This document shows, piece by piece, positions 52,709 to 63,855 of a DNA stretch of 64,000 nucleotides. The DNA is from Lineus longissimus. Taxonomy: Eukaryota; Nemertea; Pilidiophora; Heteronemertea; Lineidae. Numbering within the stretch: position 1 is the first letter of the stretch; every line of letters starts with the position of its first letter. The notes beneath the pieces are model-generated. The model had not been told where the DNA came from and ran no database searches. It saw nothing but the letters and a program-made list of their open reading frames with translations. The position numbers and the translations under genes are program-made. The stretch is taken from assembly GCF_910592395.1 (NCBI RefSeq), contig NC_088314.1, positions 11,410,001 to 11,474,000 on the forward strand, in the 5' to 3' direction.

Positions 52709-55700
52709 ATGACGACGAGTTACGATTTCTGGACGCTTGTCCAGTTACGGAATGAGCTAAAGGCAAGGAAGGTCAGGGCAAGCGGCCGCAAAAAGGAATT
52801 AGTTGAGAGGTACGGCTAGTTTCTTAGCGGTTTGTTGTGACATTTCGACCCCACGTCATCGACCATCGTCCATCGACGTATATACCATGTATACACACCG
52901 CACACAGACAGTCATCATGTATGTAGTACATCGACGTGTGGTGGCGTGAATCATTGTTTATTGTACATGTATAATGTACCACTTCAGTCATGAATCCCCC
53001 CCCCCCCGGGCCAGGCCTAGGTTAGGTCTGAATATAATCCAGACGATCATTTGATATGATGTTTCCCTTGGCCTACTATAACTATGATATGCTAGCCTTA
53101 ATTCAACATGCAAACAAAATTAAAAGTAGAAATTGTCTGTAGGCCTAGCCAATTGATTGTTGTGGCTGCTTAGAAATGGTATCTGAGAAGATATGACAAA
53201 CTTACCCTGGTTTTTTGCTGGGGGTGCTGGCATGGCACTTTCAGTGCCTCCAGTTATTCCTTGAAAACTCGGATCATCTTTAAAAGCCTCTGCTCTTCGC
53301 TCTTTAATTGGGTCGATCTTTAATGCAGGGCCCCCTCCAGTGCCTCCTGCATGCTTCTTTCTCTCATAATTATAGGTCTTCGCCTGAGAAACCATCTTGT
53401 TCCACTTCTCTCTTACTTTCTCCCAGCTTCTCTGGGGCACTCCAAGAGAGCTGATGACATTTGCTATGGCTTCCCATCGTGAAACCTTAATCTCATGGGT
53501 GATGAGTGGCCCAAACTTGGCCCTTAGGCTTGAAAGTTCTTCCACTGCGTATTGGGTCAGTGTGACCATCTCGGCTTGACTAAAATTTGGCAATCTAATT
53601 TTTTTGGTATAAATTTTTGCCTCCATGGCTGCCATCTTGAATTTACAAAGATGGGGACCCTACCTCCTGTCACATGATCAAAATCCCTAGCAACCAGCGC
53701 CATGTCCTGCTAAGCCCAGCGCTACCTAACGCTGGGCCTAACGCTGATGCTTGAACCATTATCTAGCGCCATGCCAGCTATCACTGGCTAGCTTGGTGCT
53801 AGGGGTAGCGCCACGCTAAGTCTAGCGCTATTTCAGGAACTGGACCCTGGACTTCAGCTCGACCAGAAATATTCGCACAGAACAGACATGTACTCAGGTA
53901 AATATAGTTCTGGAAAGTTTAAAGATGTTCAGGTTTTTTTAATGTAAAAATGGAATATGTGCCAAGAATTTATATGAAACTTCTGTTCTGTCTCACTAGT
54001 GTCTGTTTCTGTTCTGACAAGGAATGTTTGGCCGAGCTGCCCTCAAAAGATATTTTTGTGTTCAGATGCAACAGAGTTTGAGTCCTGCATAAGCTTTCCT
54101 ATAAACTCCATCAGAACAATATAATTTAGCATTTCCTTATTCCTGAAATATTTTTTATTTTGTTTTCAGACACTGCAGACTTTCCACCGTGCCAAACCCC
54201 ATAAAGGCTCACCATTTCAGTCAAGTGATCTGCTAAAGATGTACAAAAGGCAGAAGACTTCTAAGAGCCTGGTGTATGAACCGCGTCCGAGTAGCAGGAG
54301 AAGGGAAAAGGGATATCCTGCAAGATTTGCAAACATAGTTATCAACTATCTCTAGTATCAGGTACACATTTGAATGCACTCCTCAGTCTGCTGTTGAGTC
54401 AGTTATGCTGATTAATTCTTCTCAGCACTTCATGTCGCATCATGTCAATCATGAATATTGCCAGATGGTGATGGATTCTCTTCAAAGGTCTTATCGCTAC
54501 CAGCCCCCCCCCCCTCTTACAGAGGCTGGGTGTGGTTACAGCAAACAAATTCTTCGGTCTGGCTTAACACTTCAAGGAAATGATTTGATCATTATTGTGA
54601 ATATCATGTAAAAGAATTCAATTTTAACTTTTCACAATTTCAGGCTCAAAACCCTGCTCTCGAGGGCAGAGCTATGCCTGTTCTACAGCTGTACCAACCT
54701 GCTAACATGTATGCTCTGAATCTTGACCATGATTATGGAACATCATCTGAAGAGGCCTTTATGACCAGAACAATGGTAAGGAGGAGTTCACTTCATTATT
54801 TGAGCAATCCAAGAAAAGTGGTGTTCCAAGGATGTCTGAGGAAAAGCTGGTTGAATTCTGGGGGTAGGGGGTACCTTGCTTTAGTCGTAGGTGACAACGA
54901 TGGAAAAGATGTGACACATGAAACTTTGCAGAGCATTTGAAAAATGGCACAGAAAAATCTTAACTGAATGCTGAAGGTGATCATATTCATTGAGGCCCTC
55001 CCCCTCCAAAAATGCCATCTCCTCATCCTAAACAATCATTGGGGTTGATGTTGCATGCTTCATTGATACTTGCATCTCCTGGCCATTTACTTGATTTTCC
55101 CTTTTTTCAGCTCCGTGATATTTCCACAACTCAACAACTGAAGGTGGAGATGGAGACAAGGGGTCAGAATGGTAATTGCAAGTGGAGGGAGGCTAGAGCA
55201 CTCAGGATCACAGCCTCTAAATTCGGTGAAATATGTCGGGCGACAGAGAGAAAGGACCTTACCAAGTTTGCCGAGTCTGTGGTTAATCTGGTGCATTTCA
55301 GCAGCAAGGCTACTGCTCATGGAAATAAATATGAAGCCATAGCTGTTGAGGCATTTGAACATATCAGAGGACGAACATCGGAATGTGGTCTTTTCATCAG
55401 CCCTGATCATCCTTGGCTTGGTGCCTCTCCAGACCGGATCTTAGATGACAATTCCATTGTTGAAGTAAAGTGTCCATTCAAAGCCAAGGATATGCTCATT
55501 GATTCTGTCACCGTGCCTTATCTCCAACAAGGAGAGAAAGGCCTGGAACTCAAGCCAACACATATCTATCACTATCAGGTGCAGGGACAGTTGATGTGCT
55601 CTCAACGTACCCTTTGTTACTTCTGTGTGTATACCCTGAAGGACTTCAAGGTGATAGAAATCGAAAGAAATGACATTTTCATTGGGGCAATGGTTGACAT

Positions 55701-55776
55701 ACTGAGCAAGTTTTTCAATGACTTCCTATATCCTAGGCTTGTGGAAAAGCACGTGTTTCTGGATTATGGGAAGTAG
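52709..55776 (+). CDS. ISL2EU SAP-YqaJ nuclease, multi-exon
   Basis: The first exon (ATG 52709 to 52809, donor GAGAG|GTACGG) encodes a SAP motif, LVQLRNELKARKVRASGRKK + ELVERY, a DNA-binding helix pair. Further exon candidates: from 54170 (acceptor TGTTTTCAG, open to a stop at 54356), 54645-54775 (AMPVLQLYQPANMYALNLDH; donor ATG|GTAAGG) and 55111-55776. The last holds the lambda-exonuclease-like YqaJ domain: RITASKFGEICRATERKD, GNKYEAIAVEAF, LGASPDRILDD, VEVKCPFK (the ExK of the nuclease core), and YHYQVQGQL. These nuclease residues look intact. The link from exon 1 to the 54170 exon is out of phase, so at least one exon is missing or disrupted, perhaps by the nested element in intron 1. A role in transposition or end processing is presumed for this superfamily. 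Confidence 0.75.
53120..53635 (-). CDS. Myb/SANT-like DNA-binding protein, antisense in nuclease intron 1
   Basis: An open frame of 171 codons. Residues ~13-95 form a Myb/SANT-like (zeste/MADF type) fold: IRLPNFSQAEMVTLTQYAVE, VSRWEAIANVISSLG, SWEKVREKWNKMVSQ, with the three Trp-centred helices. A Gly/Pro-rich tail follows. Such proteins are encoded beside the transposase in Harbinger/PIF elements, where they help bind the ends. The ATG sits 5' of a block rich in AGCGCTA words and ends near AGGAACTGGACCC (53850), which could be the terminus of a Harbinger-type element inserted here. No Harbinger transposase is present. Confidence 0.65.
   Translation of the reverse strand: MAAMEAKIYTKKIRLPNFSQAEMVTLTQYAVEELSSLRAKFGPLITHEIKVSRWEAIANVISSLGVPQRSWEKVREKWNKMVSQAKTYNYERKKHAGGTGGGPALKIDPIKERRAEAFKDDPSFQGITGGTESAMPAPPAKNQGKFVISSQIPFLSSHNNQLARPTDNFYF
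53690..53855. repeat. Block rich in AGCGCTA/AGCGCC words, possible Harbinger terminus
   Basis: Repeated short words (GCCCAGCGCTACC, CTAGCGCCATGCCAGC, GGTAGCGCCACGCTAAG, CTAGCGCTATTTCAGGAACT) lie directly upstream of the Myb/SANT gene. Subterminal repeats like this often bind transposon proteins. The matching left end was not found. Confidence 0.45.
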
Positions 55777-57114
55777 TTCCGTTCTACTGATTTGTGAATG
55801 ATTCAGAGTCAAGTATTGCAAAAATTCTAGCACTGTCTACATAACGTCATTTTAACAATAATGCGTCTGTAATGTTTCGCGTAACGTAAACTAAGAAAAA
55901 AGCGGTTGCTTCATCTAATACCATTGCATCATATATATAAGTTTTGCCATTGGGTGGGCTATTTAACCATTGGGTGCTCAGACAATCTGATATATCAGAC
56001 GACGTTGGTATATAGATTTAGGGAGTTCTGATGGCTGCTGTTTAGGATGCCGGTCTGTCTGATGTGCCTGTATGTAAAATTACTTTGTGATGCTCTGGTA
56101 TTGTTGATCGATGAGAGATTGGAGAGATAAATGATGTAAATAGATATTGGTAGTTAGCTTGGTCTTTGGATGAGAGTTCAGAGTTGCGAAAGTTTTATGG
56201 TGACAATATTGAAAACACTTTACTGCTACAATATTGTATCAATTTCGAGAGCGGGTTTAGTTTTGTGAATTGGATATAAAAAGACTACAAAAATTTGAAA
56301 AACCGTCCTTAGCTGTGCTTTCCGTTCAAAATGGAAGACAATACATCAGCAGATTTTGGCAAACCATGAGGTACATCAGTGGAGATCACAACCTTCCAAT
56401 ACCTGTCTGCAAATGAGAAATAACATTCTGTCCTGCCATCTGGAAGGTACTAATTTCTCCCGATGTACCAGCACCTCCCCAGTATTTGTGCTGGCCTCGC
56501 ATTTCGAGGTCAAGTGCTATAGACTGCATGCCACTTGTGCCCGATTCTAGTCTTCCAGTTGACAAATGCAGGAGCGAGTCTGCTTGTTCAATGGTAATGG
56601 AAGATGTGGAGTACATGTAGAACATTAACGGAAAATATCACTTTATTTTGTCCAGACTATGCACTATTTCCCATGATGTACTAGAGTTCGGACAGGAGGA
56701 AAAGTTATAGAATAGGGGGAGGGTAGTTATGAGGCAAATATTGCCATTGATTTCCACTCTTCTTCCTCGGGTATATGAATGCCTTTGCTGGCAATGAGCA
56801 AAGACAACGGACCATGTACGGAGGGTTTTGTACAGAGATGCGCTCACTCGTTGCTAGGATGGTCTTCCTTTAGAGGAGCTACCCAACAAAGACATTGTCT
56901 TTTCTTCTAAATGCTGACTGTGATAATGAATCAATTCAAAGACCTATGAAATCTGAGAAACATCAGTGCCGGTGGAGACCATTCAATGATTTATTGATTG
57001 AAAGAAGGAAAACACAACAAATACGTCAATTTCAAATTTATCTTGAAAACAGCTGCCATTATTCATAACCCTCAAAATACGAGAACCAGGTATGTCAATG
57101 ATTGATTGAAATAT
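55777..57114. other. Spacer between convergent ISL2EU genes
   Basis: No gene seen. Short frames on both strands lack domains. AT-rich, and likely holds the 3' ends of both genes. Confidence 0.45.
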
Positions 57115-59412
57115 TCAGGCATTCCGAGGGACAATGCACTGCCTGAAGTTGACCAAGGTAAATACAACATTGATTATCACTGTAGCCATACTGGTTTCAA
57201 TATGATTCATTGGCTCTGTGAGAATTTTGTATGTCTTCCCCAAACCTATGAGTCTTTCAATGTGCACACGCTTGCTAGCAATTTTCCTGTCCTTGGCAAC
57301 TGTAGCAACTGACATACGGTTTTTTTTCTTGAAAAATGCTAGAATATTCACAGCAACCTGACTTGGAATAAACAAGTCATCACAATTAAATCCCTTGTCA
57401 GCCATGATTTCATCTCCTGGATCACACTGCCTAGGCATGTTTGACCTCTCCATAATCTGACGGTCACTGGTTGATCCCCCACAAGCAGGGGAAATGTATG
57501 ATACTAAACCTCCTGGAGTACTACCAACGACAGTTTTAACAGTGTTCCTATTCTTATAAGTGGAGAAAGTGGCTTGCTGGGCCACAGCTTGTCCTGGCTT
57601 TTTGATAGGACATTCAACCCCATCAAGAATCACACGAGTTTTTGGGAACTCGCTCTTGAAATCACTTGGAGTAAAAAACTGAACCAGTTCTTTCATTGGC
57701 CACCATTTCACTTCACCCCACTGGCAATGCATGAAGTTCACCCAGGTGATAAAAATATTTGAGACAGTCTTCTCATTCACACTGAACCAAAAACTAAGTT
57801 CCAAGTTTGCATTGTGCCTCCTGAGCTTTAACAGGGTTATCAAGAATTGGTCCTCGACTGGCAATGCTGGTTTTGTTCCATTGTAATATCGTAGTTTGGA
57901 TGCCGCAGTTCCAAGGGTGTCGAGGACCATGATGAATTTTTCGTACGACTCCAACCCAGTGTAATAATGGAGCATATCCCGTCGCAGAGACTTAGCCGAA
58001 TAAAGCCTTGACGATGAAGGTGTCTGCGTTCCAGACGATATACCTACAGCAGGGGCAAGATCGACAGCTACTGAAATATGAATTAAAAGATACTAAGTTG
58101 AATGGGAAAACTGGCATATTTTTGGTCAGAGCAAAATTTGCACCAGGGAATGGTATTTCACGGAACAAATTCATTTTCAAATAGCACATTCAATGCAAAC
58201 TTAAGAGCCAAATAATTTATTTGATAATTTATATGTCCTTTGGCTAAGGCGCTAGCAGAAACCTTGTGGAGGGAACAGTAACTGATCTACTATCGAAGGA
58301 GGTTTTTTCCCTTTAATTATTACAATATCTACTTTATGATATTGGTATATTCCAACTGAAGGAAGTTTTAAAAGATTAGACTAAACTGCATGTTCCACAC
58401 TACACACCTTCACTAATTTCATTGGCCTCACTGACTTCTACTTCTGGTTCTAAGGCCACATGCTGACATGCTGCCAGACTTTCCTCCTCCCATTTTTTCT
58501 CAGTCTCTTCCTGTATCCGACGTCTTTTTTCGGCCCGGTCAGACCTTCGAGCTGGGGATGGTGACAACGATGACAACTTCTGCCAGCAATTAAAGATGTG
58601 AGGGACCGCCGTCTCCTTTAACTGTCGCTTGCTTGGGGTGCATCATGAAAAGTGAAGTAGGTCTAATGATTACATGTATCAGAGTCAGATACAACACTGA
58701 TTTGACAGTGAAGAGCTAGCTGTAATATGTGTCCTCTGCTAACATGCAAATGGAAATATGGTCCATTCAATGAAGACATCCAGGTGATCCACACCACAGG
58801 CACATGAAGATGAAAACTGCTGCCCAACTGACAACACATATATATTTTATGAGCTGGAATATCCATCAGCTGTGTCATGTGCCTGTGGTGTGAGCCTAGC
58901 TGTCTGCATGAGCTAAAATAATTTCCCTCTACTCTAGCCTGGGCTGGTAGGGACTGCTGGAATATAAGGTCATCACTTTACCGACTGAGCTAAGGGGAAT
59001 TTCTCTCTAGCCAGGGCTATGATAGTAGGAATGATGCCACCAACAACAATCATACTAAAAAAAAGAGTGACTTTTTTACCCTCCATGGCATGTACCGTTT
59101 GTAGATTGTAGGCATTAACATTGTGATGATAAGTGATGCACCTAGGCCTAGGCCTATGTGTTATACGTCAAATGTACAAATTTTAGATAGAAAGACCAAC
59201 AATAACATACCGAAATAAGTGCACTCCTTGTAATCTGTCTGGTCGAAATGATCATGACACAAACGGGCCGTTTTGCAGGGCACCCAAAGTTTCCCTTTTT
59301 TCGCTGGGTCCTCCCGTTTTATGGCGATTATTCACCTTGTGCGAAGTGGTTCTGATTCGGGGAACTTATGTCCTCCTTGTTTTGTGCAACCCGGCACAGA
59401 ACATTGCGGCAT
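57115..59412 (-). pseudogene. ISL2EU THAP-DDE transposase, multi-exon, with a nonsense codon
   Basis: Three minus-strand exons. The first (59412-59211; ATG at 59412; donor TTCG|GTATGT) encodes a THAP zinc finger: CSVPGCTKQGGHKFPESEPL, then LWVPCKTARLCHDHFDQTDY. A TGA replaces the expected conserved Trp near the middle. The second (up to ~58636 down to 58408) has LKETAVPHIFNCWQK, the THAP tail, and a basic/acidic linker. The third (58070-57115) is the DDE_Tnp_4-like core: VILDGVECPI (first D), GSTSDRQIM and MADKGFN (second D), HIERLIGLGKTY (E). Junction phases of exons 2 and 3 agree; the start of exon 2 is uncertain. Only the nonsense codon prevents a full protein. Confidence 0.78.
58920..59003 (-). 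repeat. tRNA-derived SINE-like head in a transposase intron
   Basis: On the minus strand TAGCTCAGTCGG (58981-58992 reversed) is a perfect A box, preceded by CCCCT. The B box region is diverged. It resembles a tRNA-derived SINE rather than a gene. Confidence 0.5.
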
Positions 59413-59423
59413 TGTGCATTTTT

Positions 59424-62400
59424 AGCTCAGCTGACAAAGTCAGCGGAGCTAGTCAAATAGCTATTCGATTGGTGTCCGTCCTTCCATCCATCCAGCCATC
59501 TGTAGACAAAGTTTGGCATTCTGTAATCATACAACTGAGGCACTTCAAATCTAGTCTTGCTTATAAACACCGCAGAAAATGTTGCTTGGGCGATTCGACT
59601 CAAATTCAGCTCCCCAGGGGGCAAAATGCGTAAATGAAAAAACAATTTTTTGACGCTCTATTCCAGCAGATAAAAGCTTGAAATAAAGTGGAAAAGGTCT
59701 TCATGATACAGAAGTTTTTATATAAAATAGATTAGTGTCGATTTATATCACCAGTTGGCGGTAGTGAGCAAAACTGTTGTTTGACCCCGGATGACTCCGC
59801 TTTAAATTTCCCGCCGGTTTACCTGGAGTACTATCATCAAGAAAATGGCAGTGACCTTTTTATTTCTACCGGAGCGATGATTTTGTGACAAATTTTCTTT
59901 TTTAAGCCTTTACGGAAACGTATTTTGGTACGAAACTTCACACGTTTATAGAAAAGGTCAACGAGAATGTGTTCAAATGCCCTCATAACGATGAGTTCAA
60001 CAGAATTTGGTCAAAACAACCTTCGAATGGAGTCAACTTTCTTTGCGAAATTGAAGCGACGACCTCATTATTTATCGTAATTTATGCAGATCTGAGTCCA
60101 GCTGATGGGTGATGTTCTGATTTGTGTTCAAACTATTTGAAACTTCGGAAATTAGTTCTAATAATTCTACTGTTCTGCAGGAGTATATTATAGCCATTGA
60201 TGTTGACAGCTAAAAGTAAAAGCACGAAAACTTTGTTCAGGTTTCTCGTCCAATCACGTGACCTCTCCAACACTCGATAATGTACTCTTTTCGTCCACGT
60301 TTTAGGCCAATCTTCGGCCTGAACATGAAATCTAATAAGCGCAGTACTTAAATCAGATGTTTCTCTCGCCTTGAAAACATTCCTGGGTAAAATCCATTTA
60401 GATTAGCCGAGTTAATCCACTTTTTCCGTGCCTAAAATCTCTGCCGCTGAATTCTATAAATAGAAACTATTAACATCGCGGCAGTGTTGTTCCCATTGTG
60501 CGCCCTCCCACTTCACACCATGTCAGGAACTTTTACGGAGAGAGAGGGCGTGCGGTAAGAAGAATGGCCAAAATGACGTCACGTTTTCCTGGCAATGTCG
60601 CCATTGGGAAAGCATCTTTAATTCAGACAACGTTAGAACTAGAAAAACGAATATGTTAATTTGCTAAATTAAAAGCAGATTTCACCACTAACCAGCCAAA
60701 TCGGAATACGACGGCGCAAAATGTTCTCGCTTTCCTCCTGCTAAAAGACCTTGTTCCCGCACTCCTATTTTAATTTATGCCAAGGAATATGATATGATCT
60801 GTTTTCACTTTTTTGTAATTAAATGGTATTCATATAATGAGATCAATAGTAGTGTCCGTGTCAGATCCCATCATGGAGGTATAAACAACTAGTCTTCTCT
60901 CCCCAGGTGCCTCACACGGACCTTCACGTCCCCATACTCAAGACCAACTCTTACGATATCGGCCTCAAAACAACCCTGGAGTCATGAATTCACAGGTGCT
61001 CCTGTGAAATCTCAGTTCTAGTTTATTTATCAAACTTTATCGAGGGTTATCGAATCGAATGGATGTGTCGATCGTCGGGGCGGATTGATATGTGGTTAGG
61101 TTGTGCGTCCAAGGCGATTAGGTCATTCAGTTAGTTTGAGAAAGATCATGATCATGAAGATGCGTGTTGTGTTATCATAACTGGAAAATAAGTTGAAAGT
61201 TATTATTAGTACTACGATTCTTACATGAGTAAAAAGTAGACGTTTTAAGCAACACAATAATGTTACTCCCATAAAAAAACTGTCAGTTCTCCTTACCACT
61301 CACAGAAGCCAAGCCATTGCTGTTAAGTTATGCTGGGGCTTGATCAATTACTTGCACTCCCTGTGGGGTGAATAACATTACCTTTTGCACAGCTGGCTGT
61401 AGGGGGATGATTGGAACAGCCGGTATACCTGCTTACCTGCTGAACCGAGGTTAATGTTATTTTCAATCCACGATTGCAGGTCACCTGATTTTCGAGATTT
61501 CGCGGGAAATGAAATTGTAAACAAACGCATGTGTGCAGTTCAAATGTAAACAAAAATGTATTTTTGGTACTTTTGGTTGCTGGACTTGGGTTTTCCCGCA
61601 GTTAGGAGCTGGATCAAATTGGTGGTCTATTGTGCTGTTTTAGTCAGAGGTAGCACTTGATTATGAAGGGATTTTCAAATTAAGGTGACCATGGTCTTTT
61701 ATGTGCTCAGCTCACCACAGCTTTCAATACTTGATGTATCTGATAAGGCACGCGGAACCTGACATGGCCTTACCAAGGAGCTGCTCACTTTGCCTTTTTG
61801 GCTGAGACATTGCTACATGTAGGACTAGGAGGAGCACGCATTTTAAAGTTATAGTAGTGATAGTACAGTTGGTTCAAGCCATTTGGAAGCCGACATGTGA
61901 AGGCCTATCTGGGTTCTCCTTCTTCTCCGTATAAAAAGGGGCATGTTGCTGACTAAGGAACAAGGCATATTGACATTGCCTCATCATCTCTATGGGACCA
62001 ATTGATATACTTTTATATGCACGCATACATCGTGCCATTTCAGGGTCCGAGTCTGTGGACAATTGGTTTGATTAATTTGTCTCTTCGATATTGCTCCTTT
62101 ATTGCATTAGATTTTCATCGCAATTCGATCTATTCAAGATATAGCCAATTTGAACCTGTCTGCGCCAAGGATAGATTGGTTCCAGATCGACTCACTATGA
62201 CTAGGAATACGCAGTAGAGCACAATGTCATGAAAAACGACCCTTTGTATTGTAAATTCCAATCACCTGCAGAACAGGTCAATTTCTCTCAATAAAATTAA
62301 TTTTGTTGACTCCTGTAATATCTACCTTATTAAAAAAAAAAGAAAGTGGTGCTAGTCCCAAACTGGTAATTTCTATTTATTTTGACCTCTGTTAAATCAG

Positions 62401-62770
62401 GATACCTCTCAATTACACTTACAGACAGCATTTTGTATCCTTGTGCTGTACAACCCAGCCTGGACATACCACAGTTGTCCATGGAGAAGTCTCATCCTCT
62501 CTGACACTTTTTTTCTGTAAAGCTACTGATACAACATACTGAACTAGGGATATCTTCCGTTGCCTCCTGTAATATTTACATACCATGGCTGATTAGTTCA
62601 ATCATATTTCATCCAGCTGGCAGCTCTGCATTGGAAATTTTAGTGGTATAACGTGTTCTCTTGACCTTCAAACAGTAGTACAAAGCCGATATTTACTACT
62701 TTATAGTATACCCTCAGTCCTATGTTATTAGGTCATCCAGCTGAGCGCCAGGCCCTTGGGCCTCTTGTTA
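59424..62770 (+). repeat. Family B copy 2, long
   Basis: Left end AGCTCAGCTGACAAAGTCAG at 59424; right end CCAGCTGAGCGCCAGGCCCT + TGGGCCTCTTGTTA at 62733-62770. The last part (about 61205-61280 and 62200-62770) is nearly identical to copy 1. The interior 60100-61200 is not shared with copy 1, so it is either a longer version of the element or contains an insertion, or the two ends belong to different copies. The left tip is only ~11 bases from the THAP start codon of the ISL2EU gene. Confidence 0.7.
60907..60987 (+). other. Candidate 3'-terminal exon, unidentified
   Basis: A strong acceptor (TCTTCTCTCCCCAG) is followed by 26 codons and TGA: VPHTDLHVPILKTNSYDIGL then KTTLES. The composition looks coding. 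It lies in the unshared interior of family B copy 2. No upstream exon was linked. Confidence 0.3.
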
Positions 62771-63855
62771 TTCAAAGAAAGTCACGAAAGTGTAATGAGC
62801 AGATGAGTGCAGTCAGCCATGTCTTGCATGTCAGCAGAGTAACCTCAACAACTTCCGGTATGATCGATCAGAGCTCCGCAGGCGGGGTAGTTTAAGACGC
62901 CGCTACCTCATTATCACGCGTTGAAATTGGGCAGTTTTGCACCCAAATTAGTATAGATCGCCCTTAATGGAGGGTCTGGGATTATTGAAATGTTTACCAA
63001 CGGTTACAAACAAGTTTTCGTGTCTTTGGGATTGTTTGTGTCCCTTCTGCCTTGTCTTAGTGACTGGCTCGTTTCAACAATATGACATGTATGAGGGCAT
63101 AGATCACAATGTATTAAATAAACAAGATTAACCAAGTTACAAGAGATTTCCCTAATGGATTGATATTATAATTATGCGTGTATTACATACACGCACAACT
63201 ATGGGGGGGGGGGGCGATTGTTAAGGTTCAACTTATTTTTTGTTGCAGTGTTAGTGCAAGTAATTGAACGCATTTTCTTTTGGCTAAGAATTAAGCACCG
63301 TTTATTTTATTTGCAAGTGAGTTTCCCTTTGGTTTTTTATAATTTTTGAGTTTGGGAGTAGGGAAAACTTATAGTGCAAACGATGTCTACAGTTGGTATT
63401 GAGACGAAAAGGGAAACTTACTCTTTTCCCCATCTCTTAACACTGGCATGGAACATGCATTGGTCGTCACACAACTCGGGATACGGTGTTATTCAGACTG
63501 GGGTGATGTCACTGATCATGTAAATGCCAATACATTTCATTCTGCTTTGAATGATCACGAGATTTGGGTGGGTCTTTGCCGCACGTGAATGAAGATACAA
63601 GGATATTGACAAGTTCGATGGATTAGGTGGAGGCACCGATACATGGATACGGGAGGGATTTTAGTAAGAAATGTTTCTGAGCATTTGATAGCTGCGGCAT
63701 GTTTTATGCTGGGGGAAACTTACTCTTTTCCCCATCTCTTAACCCTGACATGGAACATGAATCTGTCGTCACACCACTCGGGATACGGTGATAACCAAAG
63801 TTATAGGTAAAAAAAAAGAGCTAAAATTATTAAATTGCAATGATTATGTTTCCAG
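62771..63855. other. End of the 28.3-kb CPT2 intron; has an 80-bp direct repeat
   Basis: GAAACTTACTCTTTTCCCCA and ~80 bases after it occur at ~63410 and again at ~63714, with several substitutions. A run of about 13 G lies near 63203-63216. No gene. The intron ends with TTTCCAG at 63855. Confidence 0.55.

Larger units (their letters stand above)
52709..59412. mobile_element. ISL2EU (IS4EU)-type DNA transposon, two convergent genes
   Basis: A plus-strand gene for a SAP plus YqaJ-nuclease protein (52709-55776) and a minus-strand gene for a THAP plus DDE transposase (57115-59412) face each other. I recall the pairing of a YqaJ-type nuclease with a THAP-DDE transposase as the mark of the ISL2EU superfamily. 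The coordinates give the coding extent only; terminal repeats were not found. On the right the element appears to be cut directly upstream of the THAP start codon by family B copy 2. The nuclease side contains a nested Myb/SANT gene. Confidence 0.72.

Noticed and set aside
55012-55110. In-frame extension of the YqaJ exon upstream to 55012
   Set aside because: A polypyrimidine tract and CAG acceptor lie directly before 55111, and the upstream peptide (hydrophobic, His/Pro-rich) looks intronic.
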